Assembly (NCBI GenBank): GCA_963971305.1
Contig: OZ020307.1
Location: 10,057,501-10,121,500 of the forward strand
Source: Arcuatula senhousia
Lineage: Eukaryota; Mollusca; Bivalvia; Mytilida; Mytilidae
DNA length: 64,000 nt
Direction: 5' to 3'
Both the position numbers and the translations under genes were made by a program. Below the pieces are notes generated by a model. That model worked only from the letters and a program-made list of their open reading frames with translations. It was not told the origin of the DNA and searched no databases. Position 1 is the first letter of the stretch. The number at the start of each line of letters is the position of its first letter. Shown in pieces: positions 45,901 to 57,499 of this stretch.

Positions 45901-48900
45901 CAGTAGACTTCAGCATCACAAAGCACTAGGGACTCACATCAATAACAATCAGTAGACTTCAGCATCACAAAGCACTAGGGACTCATATCACTAACAATCA
46001 GTAGATTTGAGCATCATAAAGCACTAGGGACTCACATCAATAACAATCAGTTCATTTGAGCATCACAAAGCACTAGGGACTCACATCAATAACAATCTGT
46101 ACATTTGAGCATCACAAAGCACTATGGACTCACATCAATAACAATCAGTAGACTTGACATCACAAGCACTAGGGACTCACATCAATAACAATCAGTAGAC
46201 TTGACATCACAAGCACTAGGGACTCACATCAATAACAATCAGTAGACTTGAGCATCACAAAGCACTAGGGACTTACATCAATAACAATCAGTAGACTATA
46301 GCATCACAAAGCACTAGGGACCTACATCAATAACAATCAGTAGACTTGACATCACAAGCACTAGGGACTCACATCAATAACAATCAGTAGACTATAGCAT
46401 CACAAAGCACTAGGGACTCACATCAATAACAATCAGTAGACTATAGCATCACAAAGCACTAGGGACCTACATCAATAACAATCAGTAGACTTGACATCAC
46501 AAGCACTAGGGACTCACATCAATAACAATCAGTAGACTATAGCATCACAAAGCACTAGGGACTCACATCAATAACAATCAGTAGACTTCAGCATCACAAA
46601 GCACTGGGGACTCACATCAATAACAATTCGTAGACTTCAGCATCACAAAGCACTAGGGACTTACATCAATAACAATCAGTAGAATTGAGCATCGCAAAGC
46701 ACTGGGGACTCACATCAATAACAATTCGTAGACTTCAGCATCACAAAGCACTAGGGACTTACATCAATAACAATCAGTAGAATTGAGCATCGCAAAGCAC
46801 TAGGGACTCACATCAATAACAATCAGTAGATCTGAGCATCACAAAGCACTGGGGACTTACATCAATAACAATCAGTAGAATTGAGCATCGCAAAGCACTA
46901 GGGACCCACATCAACATCAATCAGTAGACTTGAGCATCACAAAGCACTAGGGACTTACATCAATAACAATCAGTAGACTGGAATCACAAAGCACTAGGGA
47001 CTCACATCGATAACAATCAGTAGACTTGAGCATCACAAAGCACTTGGGACTCACATCAATAACAATCAGTAGACTTGAGCATCACAAAGCACTAGGGACT
47101 CACATCAATAACAATCAGTAGACTTGAGCATCACAAAGCACTAGGGACTCACATCAATAACAATCAGTAGACTTGAGCATCACAAAGCACTAGGGACTCA
47201 CATCAATAACAAACAGTAGATCTGAGCATCACAAAGCACTAGGGACTCATATCAATAACAATCAGTAGACTTGAGCATCACAAAGCACTAGGGACTCACA
47301 TCAATAACAAACAGTAGACTTGACATCACAAGCACTAGGGACTCACATCAATAACAATCAGTAGACTTGAGCATCACAAAGCACTAGGGACTCACATCGA
47401 TAACAATCAGTAGAATTGAGCATCACAAAGCACTAGGGACTTACATCAATAACAATCAGTAGAATTGAGCATCGCAAAGCACTAGGGACCCACATCAACA
47501 TCAATCAGTAGACTTGAGCATCACAAAGCACTAGGGACTTACATCAATAACAATCAGTAGAATTGAGCATCGCAAAGCACTAGGGACCCACATCAACATC
47601 AATCAGTAGACTTGAGCATCACAAAGCACTAGGGACTCACATCAACATCAATCAGTAGACTTGAGCATCACAAAGCACTAGGGACTCACATCAACATCAA
47701 TCAGTAGACTTGAGCATCACAAAGCACTAGGGACTTACATCAATAACAATCAGTAGACTTGAGCATCACAAAGCACTAGGGACTCACATCAAAATTATAA
47801 CAATACTTCTAAACAAACTAGATTTTAAATGATTTTGCAAAAAAAATGCTTTCTGTGACTTCATGTTTCTAACTGAAATCAACAGTTGGTATTAGATCAA
47901 GTCATGTTGATTAAGTGAGTGAAGATATTATTGTTGCAGTACAATTTCTTTTTATTAGATATTTTGACACGACACAACTTGCAGGAAGTCATTCACTTAC
48001 CCGAGGTTAACAACATCAATGAGGCATTCAGTAATGACATTCCGGATGAGATAAAGGATAAAAAATTACAGAAACTCTGGGACAGAGCTCAACAATCTGG
48101 CTTTTCTGGTGAGTTCAAAAATCACAAGGACACATCTATAAATTCTGGTTATTCATTTCTTGTTTTCTTTAATATTATTTTGCATTTTTTTATCTGGTGG
48201 AATTTAAAGTAATATATTCCACAAGGTGGAGAGGCAAGTCAGGACCATTTCCATCTTCAATTTCTCAAGTGTATCTTCATCTTCTTTTGTCTTTTTTTCT
48301 TGGACATTTGAGATTGATCATTAACATTCAGTAATATTGTTTTTATTACATTTATTTAATATTTATAATGTGATTTTGTGTCATGCATGTATTCTTCATA
48401 ACCCCTGCTTTGAAGAAGGAGGGGGGTATATTGGTTTACCTCTGTTTATATTTTATGTAGAGTTTGTCATTCAGACTGTGTTGAGACAGCTTCAGTGACA
48501 CAAAATAATATTAAATTGTATAAGTATAGTAAAACACAAGGCAAGGGAACAGCAATTTTATGCCATTTTATCATACATTTAGCTTTGATACCTTTAAATT
48601 TGTCCGTGTGTAGCAGCCGTAAATTTACAAGCAATAACTTGACAAGGGACTTTTTTTGCCATATCAAGCCTTCATGCACACAAAAATAAGCAAATATGGC
48701 CATATCAAGACCTTGCCTGCACAAAAGCGGGCCAATATGCCATATCAAGGTCTATAGCCTCACTTTTGACGCCACAGTATTTTTATATCGTCTGCTATTT
48801 ATTTTTATTCATTGTATTTTGTTTCCTGAAAATGTATGATAAAAAGATTATGACACAGGGTTTTCCATATCAGGTCCCATATAATTCCTCGACCCATATT

Positions 48901-49316
48901 AGGTCTCAACTGCTGCCTTGACCTAATATGGGAGTCTCCGAATGATATGGGACTTGATATGGAAAACCCTGTGTCATAATCTATATATATATATCGCTGT
49001 TCTTCATCCTGATATCACGTTTTTCATTTTTAAATGATTTTAATTGATATTGCTTTATTTACAGATGATGAACTGGAGACACTAAAGAGAGAATTTTGGC
49101 ATCAACAGTTAAAACTTGATGAATATAAAATGTTAAAAGATGATATCAATTCCCTGGCAGGTGAGAGGACATCTGTTTTTTGGCCAGATAACATAAAACT
49201 GACAATAATTAGTTTTACCATAAACTGAATAAAAATATACATGTTGGTGACACTCTAAAGCTTACTTGGTTTTTATACGACCGCAAAATTTTGCGATCGT
49301 ATAATGTTATGGCGAT

Positions 49317-49355
<39 letters not shown>

Positions 49356-52300
49356 TGGGAACATTTGGTTTCCGTGCGATAACTTGAGTAATTGTTGACC
49401 AATTGTTTTAAAATTTTGATATGATGTTTGTAACCACTAAAGGAAGGTTGGTATTGTATTTGGGGTTTGTAGCCCCTACCGTTTTAGAAAAAAGGGCCAA
49501 AAGGGGCTAAAATGGGTGCATTGACAAAACTGTTGTAAAATGTTTGTTATTCATTCGATTTTGAAAATTCTTTTTTTAATGAATTCCTCATTAAATTCTG
49601 TCAACTAAATGTGTCAATGATTTTGATATTTATTGCACCGTTACATTGCTACAGGGGGTCAAAAAGGGGCCACACCCCAAAAATCGACTTTTTTATTTGT
49701 GGTCCGATTTTCAAAATCTTTTTTTCATTGGAATCCTTGTGAAAATCCCTGCCTGCGTTTTCCAATCAGATTTGCAATATCTCTTACCGTTTTTGAGAAA
49801 TTAGGGGTCAAAGGGGCCAAAAACGCCATTTTTAAAAGTTTGTCAATGCAAATAGTTTTATACTAAAAATCAAGTTGTAGTGGGCCTGCCAATTGATATG
49901 AAGTTTATATATGATGATTATATCCACTAAAGGAATCTTGGTTTTGTATTTGGGGTTTGTGGCCCCTACTGTTTTAGAAAAAAGGGCCAAAAAGGGCTAT
50001 AACGGGTGTATTGACAAAACTGTTGTAGAATGTTTATTATTCATTAGATTTTGAAAATTCTTTCTTTGTTGAATTTATCATTAAATTCTGTCAACAAAAT
50101 GTGTTAATGATTTTGATATGTTTTTCACCATTACATTGTTACAGGGGGCTAAAGACAGGCCACGCCCATAAAATCAACTTTTTTATTTGTGGTCCGATTT
50201 TCAAAATCTTTTTTTCATCGGATTCCATGTACACAATTTCCATTTATTTTTTATCGGATTAGCAATATCTTTTACCATTTTTGAGGAATTAGGGGTCAAA
50301 GGGCCAAAATTGTAAATTAATACATGTATAGAAATAAGGCGTTGATGTAAATATATTTGTCAAAAATGCATTTCTTTAAGTCCACCACAGGATGCATGTG
50401 TCAAAAAGCTTTGTAAGTCCACCATGGGCTTCATGTGACCAAAGCAATGGACTATCCATATTGGGCCTCCAACGTACAGGGTTCAACTTGTTGCGGTCGT
50501 ATCATGCTGCGCTCGGCGTAGCTTTTTATTATTAGTTTGATTTGTGCTAGATATCTCTGTTTATTAAGCAATGATAGATTCAGAGAGAACAACTGTGAGT
50601 GAGCTCACAAAAATATACCCTCTGCTTCATATAGAAACTATATTGCCAAAAAACTTAAATTCCAATTATTTCCCTTAAAGGTATTCTAAAAAAAGGAAAT
50701 TTATTCATGCAAATTTCCATATGAGGTCCTTCATTCATGTAAAGTTTCATCAAATCCATTCAGTGGTTTAAGAAGAAATGCACTTACCAGGTCTCCTATT
50801 GAACTTCTAAGTTCAATTATCAATTATCTCCCCTGAATGATTTCTTGCAGCAATAAGAATTCTTCATGCACATTTGCCTGTGAAGTTTCATCAAAATTCA
50901 TTGTGTGGTTTAGGGGCAGTCAAACTTATGAGGTATGTGGATTGATGTATGAACAGACATGCTGCAGTGTTCTCCCTAGAAATTACTAATAGCATCCTGG
51001 TATTTAGAATTTTCAAAATAGCATCTTTTGGTTTGAAATTATAGTATCATATTTCTTATAGAGTATATTAAAGATAAAATTCAAATAGCACCACATTTGA
51101 ACCAGATAAGATGCTAAAAGGCCTTCGGAGAACACTGCAGGGTGATTCCTATTTGCCCCTAAACTTTTTTTGTGCAGAGGGTTGTTAGGTTATGATAACT
51201 GTTTTACAGTTAAAGATGCAAGATCATACTTTCTAATTTGCATTTAATTTTCCAGATTTAGATATGCTTGACAATAGCCTGGATGGAATAGGTAATAAAA
51301 ATAAAAATCAGAAACTGAAGTCGCTTAATCGAGACATAAAGGATGGATACGACAAACTAGAAACTCTAGGAAGGAGAAAACATTTTGGAGATGGAGAATT
51401 GGATTTTAAAGATAAAAGAGTTTATGAATTGTATGCTTTAGCCAGAAAATCTAACATGACAGCTGATGAACTTGAATCATTTGTGGTATGGTCTAATGTT
51501 TTGCAGACTATTATATAGTGCATTGATCATTTGTAGGAGTTAAAATTATAGAGCCAATCAATAAAGATCTTAATGCTGGGGTTTACAAACACCAAAGTCT
51601 GTGATTAAATTCTCATTAGGGGAGAAACTCATGGAATAATTTTTCATTTGATTTAAAGATATATCCTGGAATGCATTTGTGGCCTTTGTAATTGTTCTGC
51701 CTGAGCCTACTCTTTTCATACAGAGCTGTTCATAGAATTAGTATGTTGGTGTGCATATTACTATTTCTTAGAAATCAGTACCGTAAATTATTCTGGGGGA
51801 AACATTTTAGAACGATTATCACTGTCTGTCAGATTTTGAGAATTTATATTTGTGAATGCTAAAACTAAAAAACTACAAGGGATACATAGCTAAAATTTAC
51901 AGCAGTGATTAAGTACCATTTCATGCTGTGCATTTTAAAATTTCATACAAATCCATCGAATATATGAAAAAAAACCATAAGATACCATTTTTCTGTTTTG
52001 ACATGTATGATTTTTTTTTCAACACAAACTTGCATTTGAATGAAAATATGTTCTATTCATTTATTAGGAAGAGTTACGACACTTTGAACAGAGAATTGAC
52101 AAACATGAATACTTACAAGAGGAAGTTGAAATAGCAGAAAAAGTATTGAGTAAAGAATCGAAAGATGGACAAATGCCAGAAAAACATCTTTTACTTAAAC
52201 AAAAGGCAGATGCATATGGAAGCAAGGTCAGAATTAAGATTTCTTTATGAACCTGAAATATGTGATGTAAAAGCAAGTCTATCCTATTAAGGATAATACA

Positions 52301-52818
52301 TGTATTAATTAACCAGACAAAATTAATGTTTTTTTTTTAATGCCAAAATGTAATTTGAAGAGGTGTTGATACATTTTTTTGTTGACAGGCATAAGTATAA
52401 AACTGGAGGTAAAATTTTAAAAAGAACAAGCTCACTTTTTTGTCCTGATTTCACGGAGTGCAAAATCTGGGATATAAAATAAAATGGTGAATGTCGGGTG
52501 GGTGATGTGCGGGCAGGGAAGGAATTTTCTTAACAGTTTTCTCAGCAACTACTACTCCTAGCCACTTGATATTTGGTATACAGCATCAGCATGGGGTTTG
52601 ATTTCAGATCTGGTCTTTTTTAATCTACATTGACCAGTTTTCGTAGTTTGTTGCTGCAGATAACCATTTGCGTTGTACATGTATAATCATAAACTCAATG
52701 TTTGTTTTTGAAATTGTATCGTTATGATTATTTAACTTTTATTCAACAGGTGACGAAGTACCATGTTGAATTACAGAACAAGGTAAAGAAAGCTTTATCT
52801 GATCATATGGAATTGTGA
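42933..52818 (+). CDS. LRPAP1: LDL receptor-related protein-associated protein (RAP)
   Basis: Seven exons (42933-43079, 45268-45409, 47959-48108, 49065-49160, 51256-51485, 52068-52226, 52750-52818) give 993 nt, 330 aa, with consistent phases. Human RAP is 357 aa. Residues 1-22 are a hydrophobic signal peptide (IIVVFILFISVEQ). Conserved blocks follow in family order: FRMNKINQIWQKAQK, ALADLYADLK, KLQKLWDRAQQSGFS, DDELETLKREFWHQQLKLDE, the VYELYALARKSNMTADELE third-domain entry, and the charged helical EELRHFEQRIDKHEY. The C-terminus is HMEL, a KDEL-type ER retrieval signal (human HNEL). RAP is an ER chaperone that stops ligands binding LRP-family receptors during folding. A variant ATTAAA poly(A) signal lies at 53050. 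Confidence 0.95.
43744..44582 (+). mobile_element. Pearl-like element copy 3 (diverged) in LRPAP1 intron 1
   Basis: It starts AGCTCACCTGACCAGTAGGGT and ends AGGCTCCCAGGAGCCT followed by CTTGTT, the same hairpin ends as copies 1 and 2. The interior retains the conserved CTCTGAAACTACTGAA string and about three weakly conserved core units. Flanks read CAGTTTTT|ATATTTG, the same T-run then A context as the other insertions. A stray copy of the 3' end (GAGCTCCTGGCAGCCTCTTG) follows at about 45112. Confidence 0.7.
45484..47795. repeat. Minisatellite, 49 bp unit, about 47 copies, LRPAP1 intron 2
   Basis: A continuous head-to-tail array of about 2.3 kb with unit ACTCACATCAATAACAATCA, GTAGACTTGAGCATCACAAA, GCACTAGGG (49 bp). 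Variants such as a 3 bp shorter TTGACATCACAAGCAC form, TTCAGC, TATAGC and CATCAACATCAATCAG types recur in runs, showing multi-unit (higher-order) amplification. The array begins about 75 bp after the exon 2 donor and ends about 165 bp before exon 3. No conserved open frame runs through it. Confidence 0.95.
48845..48982. mobile_element. 138 bp near-perfect hairpin MITE in LRPAP1 intron 3
   Basis: The outer arms (48845-48872 and 48955-48982) are a perfect 28 bp inverted repeat beginning AGATTATGACACAGGGTTTT. Inner arms GGTCCCATAT / ATATGGGAC and CCCATATTAGGTC / GACCTAATATGGG extend pairing almost to the centre, leaving a loop of about 14 bp. It is followed by a (TA)n run. It has no coding capacity, and the transcribed intron would form a long dsRNA hairpin. 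Confidence 0.9.
49275..50520 (+). mobile_element. Pearl-like element with ATACGACCGCAA ends in LRPAP1 intron 4
   Basis: It begins ATACGACCGCAAAATTTTGC, a hairpin whose first half recurs inverted near the right end (TTGCGGTCGTAT, 50491-50502). A GTCGTC microsatellite follows the left hairpin. Two diverged internal units of about 480 bp share ATTTGGGGTTTGT-GCCCCTAC and TTTATTTGTGGTCCGATTTT. The 3' CCATATTGGGCCT and GTACAGGGTTCAAC are shared with the element at 21511-24360. Confidence 0.7.
50962..51140. mobile_element. hAT-like MITE in LRPAP1 intron 4
   Basis: A 14 bp perfect terminal inverted repeat, CTGCAGTGTTCTCC (50962-50975) and GGAGAACACTGCAG (51127-51140), bounds a 179 bp AT-rich non-coding element. 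CAGTGTTCTCC termini are common in animal hAT elements. No exact flanking 8 bp duplication is visible. Confidence 0.65.
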
Positions 52819-55740
52819 TGAATTACCAAGACTTTATCATTCCACAGGAATTGTGATGAATAAGTAGGACTTTATCATTCCACACTGGGACACAGTGATT
52901 CAGGAAGACAGGCTTACTAACTATCATTCCAAGTCATAATTGTGATAACTGCATACATAGACTTTTAATTCCTTATGGTGCTATGAATTTCCTAGACTTT
53001 GTACTTAGGACAGAATGAAAAACTACTTTGTGCATGATCATAGTGGTTGATTAAAAAGTACAAGTATGTCAAATTTGGTGCAAAGATTTTTTACAAAAAC
53101 ATATTATTTTCAAGTGCATTACGTATAAGAATTTGAATAGCTGTTTTTTTTTGTTTTTTTTGGGGTTTTTTTTGTATTGATAGATAAGGATAATTTAGTG
53201 TTGAAGGGGTGAGGGGTCAGTATCTATTCTTATGTAGATTTTTTGCAATATTGGCTCTTTTCCCCTTCATGGACTGCAAGTTGACCATCTCTTTTTCCAA
53301 AATTTATTGATTCACTCCTTATTCACCCCTAAAAAATTAGATGGTCAATGTTTAGTTAAAATCTGTGAAGTTGTGCAATAAGCATGTATTTTGAAATTAT
53401 ATAAATATTTTTTATTATTTCTTGTTCATTTATGTCTGATGTGTGTACTCAAAGTATAAAATAATCTCATGTCATTAAGGAGAAGAAGATAAATTTCATA
53501 TGTGAATAATATTTTTATATGATTTTGAACAAAATTCTCCAAATCATCTGATTTATCATATAAGCATTTATTGGTATGGTAGGATATGATACGAGCACAA
53601 GCTTCAGATTGATAATTATTATACTTTGTATTGTGTGAAGTATATGTCCTTAGGCTATTTTTATTAAAACATGAAAATGCAGAGTGGTCTAAGGCGCTGG
53701 TTTAAATACCACACCATTGATCACTAGCCGATCACCTCTCAGGTGGTGTTCGGGACCCGTTTGTTATCTACAAAAAAGGGACTTCCCCACCTGTATGGGA
53801 TAAGGTTTGTCAGTTACCTGCCCTAGGTCGGTGGTTTCCTCCGGTACTCTGGTTTCCTCCACCATTAAAACCGACCACCCTTTATGACTCAGGTGCATCG
53901 AAAAAGGGTGTTAAAGCCTAACAAACAAATAAACAAAGAATCATGTAGGGTTTATCACTGAATTCATATGCATAATAAAAAAAAATAAATATCCCTTGCA
54001 CAAATATTTGTTTAATATTTCTTGAGAAAAAGAATTATCTAATAAACTCGGAAATGTTTTAAAGTAAACTTGTAATACTGTACCAAAAATGTGAGAACAC
54101 CACCCTGTAGAAAACTATAAATTTACACTTGGTCTAGTACAGAATCAAATTATTGGGGAGGGGAGTGTTGGAGACTTTTTCAGACCTCATCACCGAAATT
54201 ATTTCTTTTTTGCAAAAGAATGAATACTTTAATTTTCTCACCAACTCCATCACTCATTTTCAAGTATATTTAGTGCCTTTCCTCATTGATTTCTTCTCGG
54301 AATAGACCTTTAAAATCTTCAATGTATGGCTTTTATCACACAAAATCTATAAATGATAGAATTTACTTGTCATCTTTTCTGATAGTCTACTGTAAAAGCA
54401 GAAATATTCATGGGATATTAACTTTCATTTGTTTTTAAAGTAAGAGTAACCACAAAGTTATTTTCCTACAAATAATTGATAAGGGTATTAACAATTAAAA
54501 GTCCACAGAAAATATTTTCCCACTTTTTTAGTTCTCTTAGCCACAAATTCTATCTTCATGAAAAAAAATATGATTATACAGTATTTCAAGGAAATTCAAG
54601 TCATGTGTTATGTTTATATGGTAAACATTAATTCTAGACTGCATACATTTATATATTTTGTACCTGTGTATTTCTAACATGACAATAAAATGCTTATGAT
54701 ATGTAATATTTGTTATTTTCAGAAACACCAACTAAATGGTTGTTGTAACTCCATACACGAGTTCATGTTTCTGATTATAGTTTAGTTGGTTTTACATGCA
54801 TGTTTTTTCCATGCTGTTGACTTTTGGGTTACTTAGTTTGTCTAAGTATTTTTGAACATCTGACATTTGAATGTCATAGGTATAACAGGTACTATTTTGC
54901 TTCCTCCATTTATAAATGGTTACTTAATAACTTTTTCTTGAGTTAGATCATGTGTATGGATTTATAGGCCTTAAACCGCCTATTGCAATAGAGTAAAAAG
55001 TTAATGTAATTTACTTGGAACCATAAAACCATGTTATTACACATTTATTATTTACTGTTTTCTAGCAATTTATAAGATGTAATTACCACACTTGATTGAT
55101 TGTGGTTGAATAATTGATTGTTTTGATGCCAGGAGTTGCTGATATATTGAACACAGAATCCCACGAGTTAACTTAGTTTTGCTCTCAGTAATCTGGCAAT
55201 CTTTTATTTATATCCCATTAATTGCTTAAGGTAGATAAAAACGAAATTTTTGAACGGGGATGATCAGTGTCAAATATCGAAAAAAGAAAAAAACAAACCA
55301 AGACAGATATACTGAAAAAAATTGAAGATTGCAATGGTCCTGACTTGGGGAAGGTATTAAATGGTCATGACAAAGTTCGCTGAAGTATTTTACAAAAAAA
55401 CATTCATCTTAACACAGTGAATAATTTCAAATTTTGCAAAAAGAAGACATTTAAACCAGTTTTAAAGTTTGTTTGTACTCTGGAAGGTATGCACCTGCTT
55501 AGGGTTTTGGGTATAGGTTATAGGTTCTGAGAAGTGGAGCAACAACTGGATATTGCTTTACTGGCAACAGTGGTGTATACTTTAAATGCAGGTTTTATGA
55601 GCATGCTGCGTATCCAAAGAATTGTTAAATCCAAAGTTTACAAATCTTTTGGTATGCATATGCCTTAGTAGGAGCCTAGCACAGTTGCATCTCAATCTTT
55701 ATCCCTGACCTTGATTTTCCAGTTGAGTGACAAATAGTAA
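52819..55740. other. Non-genic region downstream of LRPAP1
   Basis: Apart from the likely LRPAP1 3' UTR, a SINE (53679-53935) and a partial repeat copy at 55525-55745, I see no gene, RNA gene or long repeat here. The DNA is AT-rich. Confidence 0.5.
53679..53935 (+). mobile_element. tRNA-derived SINE
   Basis: The head AGTGGTCTAAGGCGCTGG resembles a tRNA A box. GGTGTTCGGGACCCG, about 55 bp later, resembles a B box (GTTCGAATCC-type). A body follows with GTGGTTTCCTCCGGTACTCT and ACCATTAAAACCGACCACCC, then a 3' tail of CAAA-like repeats (AACAAACAAATAAAC). Internal Pol III promoter plus simple tail is SINE structure. The body is shared with the fragment at 30245-30385. Confidence 0.75.
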
Positions 55741-55745
55741 GTTTT
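55525..55745 (+). mobile_element. Repeat family 'CCTGCGAAGCGGAG', partial copy 2
   Basis: TTCTGAGAAGTGGAGCAACA, a TTTACTGGCAACAGTGGTGT string and CACAGTTGCATCTCAATCTT, followed by CCTGACCTTGATTTTCCAGT, match the family copies at 34228 and 56930. The right part is replaced by the non-LTR fragment that follows. Confidence 0.5.
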
Positions 55746-55789
55746 ATGGGCATATGTCCTAGTTTAAGGAAAATTGGTCAGTTTATGCA

Positions 55790-56140
55790 TCAAATATTCT
55801 GGTCTATGAAGATAACGAACACCGAATTATATGAAAGAACAAAGACGATTCCCATATCAATGATGATTAAAGAGAAGAGATGGAAATGGATAGGCCATGT
55901 CTGTAGAATTGAGGCATCCGAAATACTCAGGATTGCATTAAGATGGACACCACCTGGAAGACGAAATAGAGGAAGACCAAAAGAAACATGGCGGAGGTCA
56001 GTGGAAAAAGAGATGTAGGATGAAGGATGGACATGGGGCGATGGTCCAGAGAATGGCTACAGACAGAAAGACAGAGTTTGAGATCCTCAGTCAAGGCCTT
56101 ATGTGCTACCTAGCACGAAGAGGACTTAGTAAGTATGCAT
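55790..56140 (+). pseudogene. Non-LTR retrotransposon RT C-terminal fragment
   Basis: Encodes ITNTELYERTKTIPISMMIK, RRWKWIGHV-like EKRWKWIGHVCRIE, and ALRWTPPGRRNRGRPKETWR. This is the conserved C-terminal tail found after the reverse transcriptase of many animal non-LTR elements. A stop and a frame change near 56017-56050 separate it from a remnant of the last segment (ATDRKTEFEILSQGLMCYL). No RT core or endonuclease is present, so it is a dead 3' fragment. Confidence 0.75.
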
Positions 56141-56608
56141 CAGTACTTATCTATTTCAGTTGCTTCTTTATATTTTGACCTTGGATTTCTTGTTAATTAA
56201 GAGTGATGAATGTTTTCAGTGATATGGTATAGGTAGCAACATAAGCATTCACATTTGATTGTTTTTTCTGTAGTTTATAAATAGACGAGTGGGGAGTTAA
56301 CATTATATTTTAATCTGATGGTAGGTGCAGGCAGATATAACTTTATATTCGCTCTTGTCATCCTTGCACAAACCTGTTTCAAGGGTATATATAAAAAAAA
56401 AACATACCAAAATTCACAATTTACTCTTTACCACTTGATGGAAACTGGTGAAATTACACAAGGGGAGTTCATCATAAGACATAAGATGTGTATGATGGTA
56501 TTTCACCTCTTCAGAATACAATATAGGGAAGATAATTAGACTTAGGCCTAAGTATTACAAATAATATTTGTAGTTTTCATTTTAAACATACAATGTGGTG
56601 ACTTCAAC

Positions 56609-56905
56609 TTGTGTAACAAAATTTTGTCCACTACAGCTTATGGGGTTCACATATTACAACTGATTCCTCAAACTGTGGGACTTATCATGGTTTCCTTGAT
56701 AGACCATCATATTTGGCACAAAAATTGCATACACATAAGAAGTAGAGATGCAGATTTGTCAGAGTTTTTGTCTTTAAAACTCCTTATTTACTAGATTAGA
56801 AACATTGAATTGATTGTTGGCAAGGTGATGGGTGTCTTGCAACAAGCAGGAACTGCTTACCTTACCGCAGAACTTTTGTTTGCTCTCATTACATCTTGAG
56901 TTCCT
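56609..56905 (+). mobile_element. Penelope-like RT 3' fragment
   Basis: TCCACTACAGCTTATGGGGT and the following 80 bp match the PAYGVYVSQLI region of the RT copy at 38.4-39.9 kb. CAAGCAGGAACTGCTTAC with its downstream sequence matches the same copy's tail at about 39715. The middle is deleted. No intact frame remains. Confidence 0.65.
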
Positions 56906-56929
56906 ATTGTTGATTTCAGTTATGTTGGG

Positions 56930-57482
56930 TTTTTGTCTTGCCTGCAAAGCAGAGCAGGACATAGGTGTTACTTTACTGGCAGCAGCAGCATTAACTTTTA
57001 TGTTAAGATTTCATAAACACCTTCACATCTCAAGAACTATAAGTCCTAGGTTGATGAAACATGGTATGCTAATCCCCCAGTAGTAGCTTAGCACAGTTGC
57101 ATCCCCATCTTTTGACCTTGACCTTGATTTTCTGGTTGAGTGACTTACACAATTTTCAATACAGATAATAGCAATGTTATAGTTTTATGAGCACCTTCAT
57201 ATCTCAGAACTACAAGTCCTGGGTTGATGAAACTTGGTATGCATATCCCCCAGCAGCAGCTAAGCACAGCTCCATCCTCATCTTTTGATGCTGACCTTGA
57301 TTTTCTGTTCGAATGACTTTGACAACTTTCAATACATTAAATAGCAATGTTAAAATTAAATAAGTGGGAATCTCGAATTCTAAATTCTAAACATTTAATT
57401 AACTAATGACTAGTTGAATACTTAGGTACATGTACTCTGATGGTGCCGGCAGGCGAGACATATTTTAGCGTTAACTCTTGTT
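56930..57482 (+). mobile_element. Repeat family 'CCTGCGAAGCGGAG', copy 3
   Basis: Starts TTGTCTTGCCTGCAAAGCAG and ends GATGGTGCCGGCAGGCGAGA. Two internal units are seen, each with ATCTCA(A)GAACTA-AAGTCC and GCACAGTTGCATCC or GCACAGCTCCATCC. It is longer than the 34.2 kb copy by one unit. CCTGC and GCAGG at the ends are inverted. Confidence 0.65.
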
Positions 57483-57499
57483 TTATTTCTGTTGACTGT

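Noticed and set aside
45484..47795. Regular 49 bp repeats could suggest a CRISPR-like array.
   Set aside because: The units abut without unique spacers, and the array is in an intron of a eukaryotic gene. It is a minisatellite.
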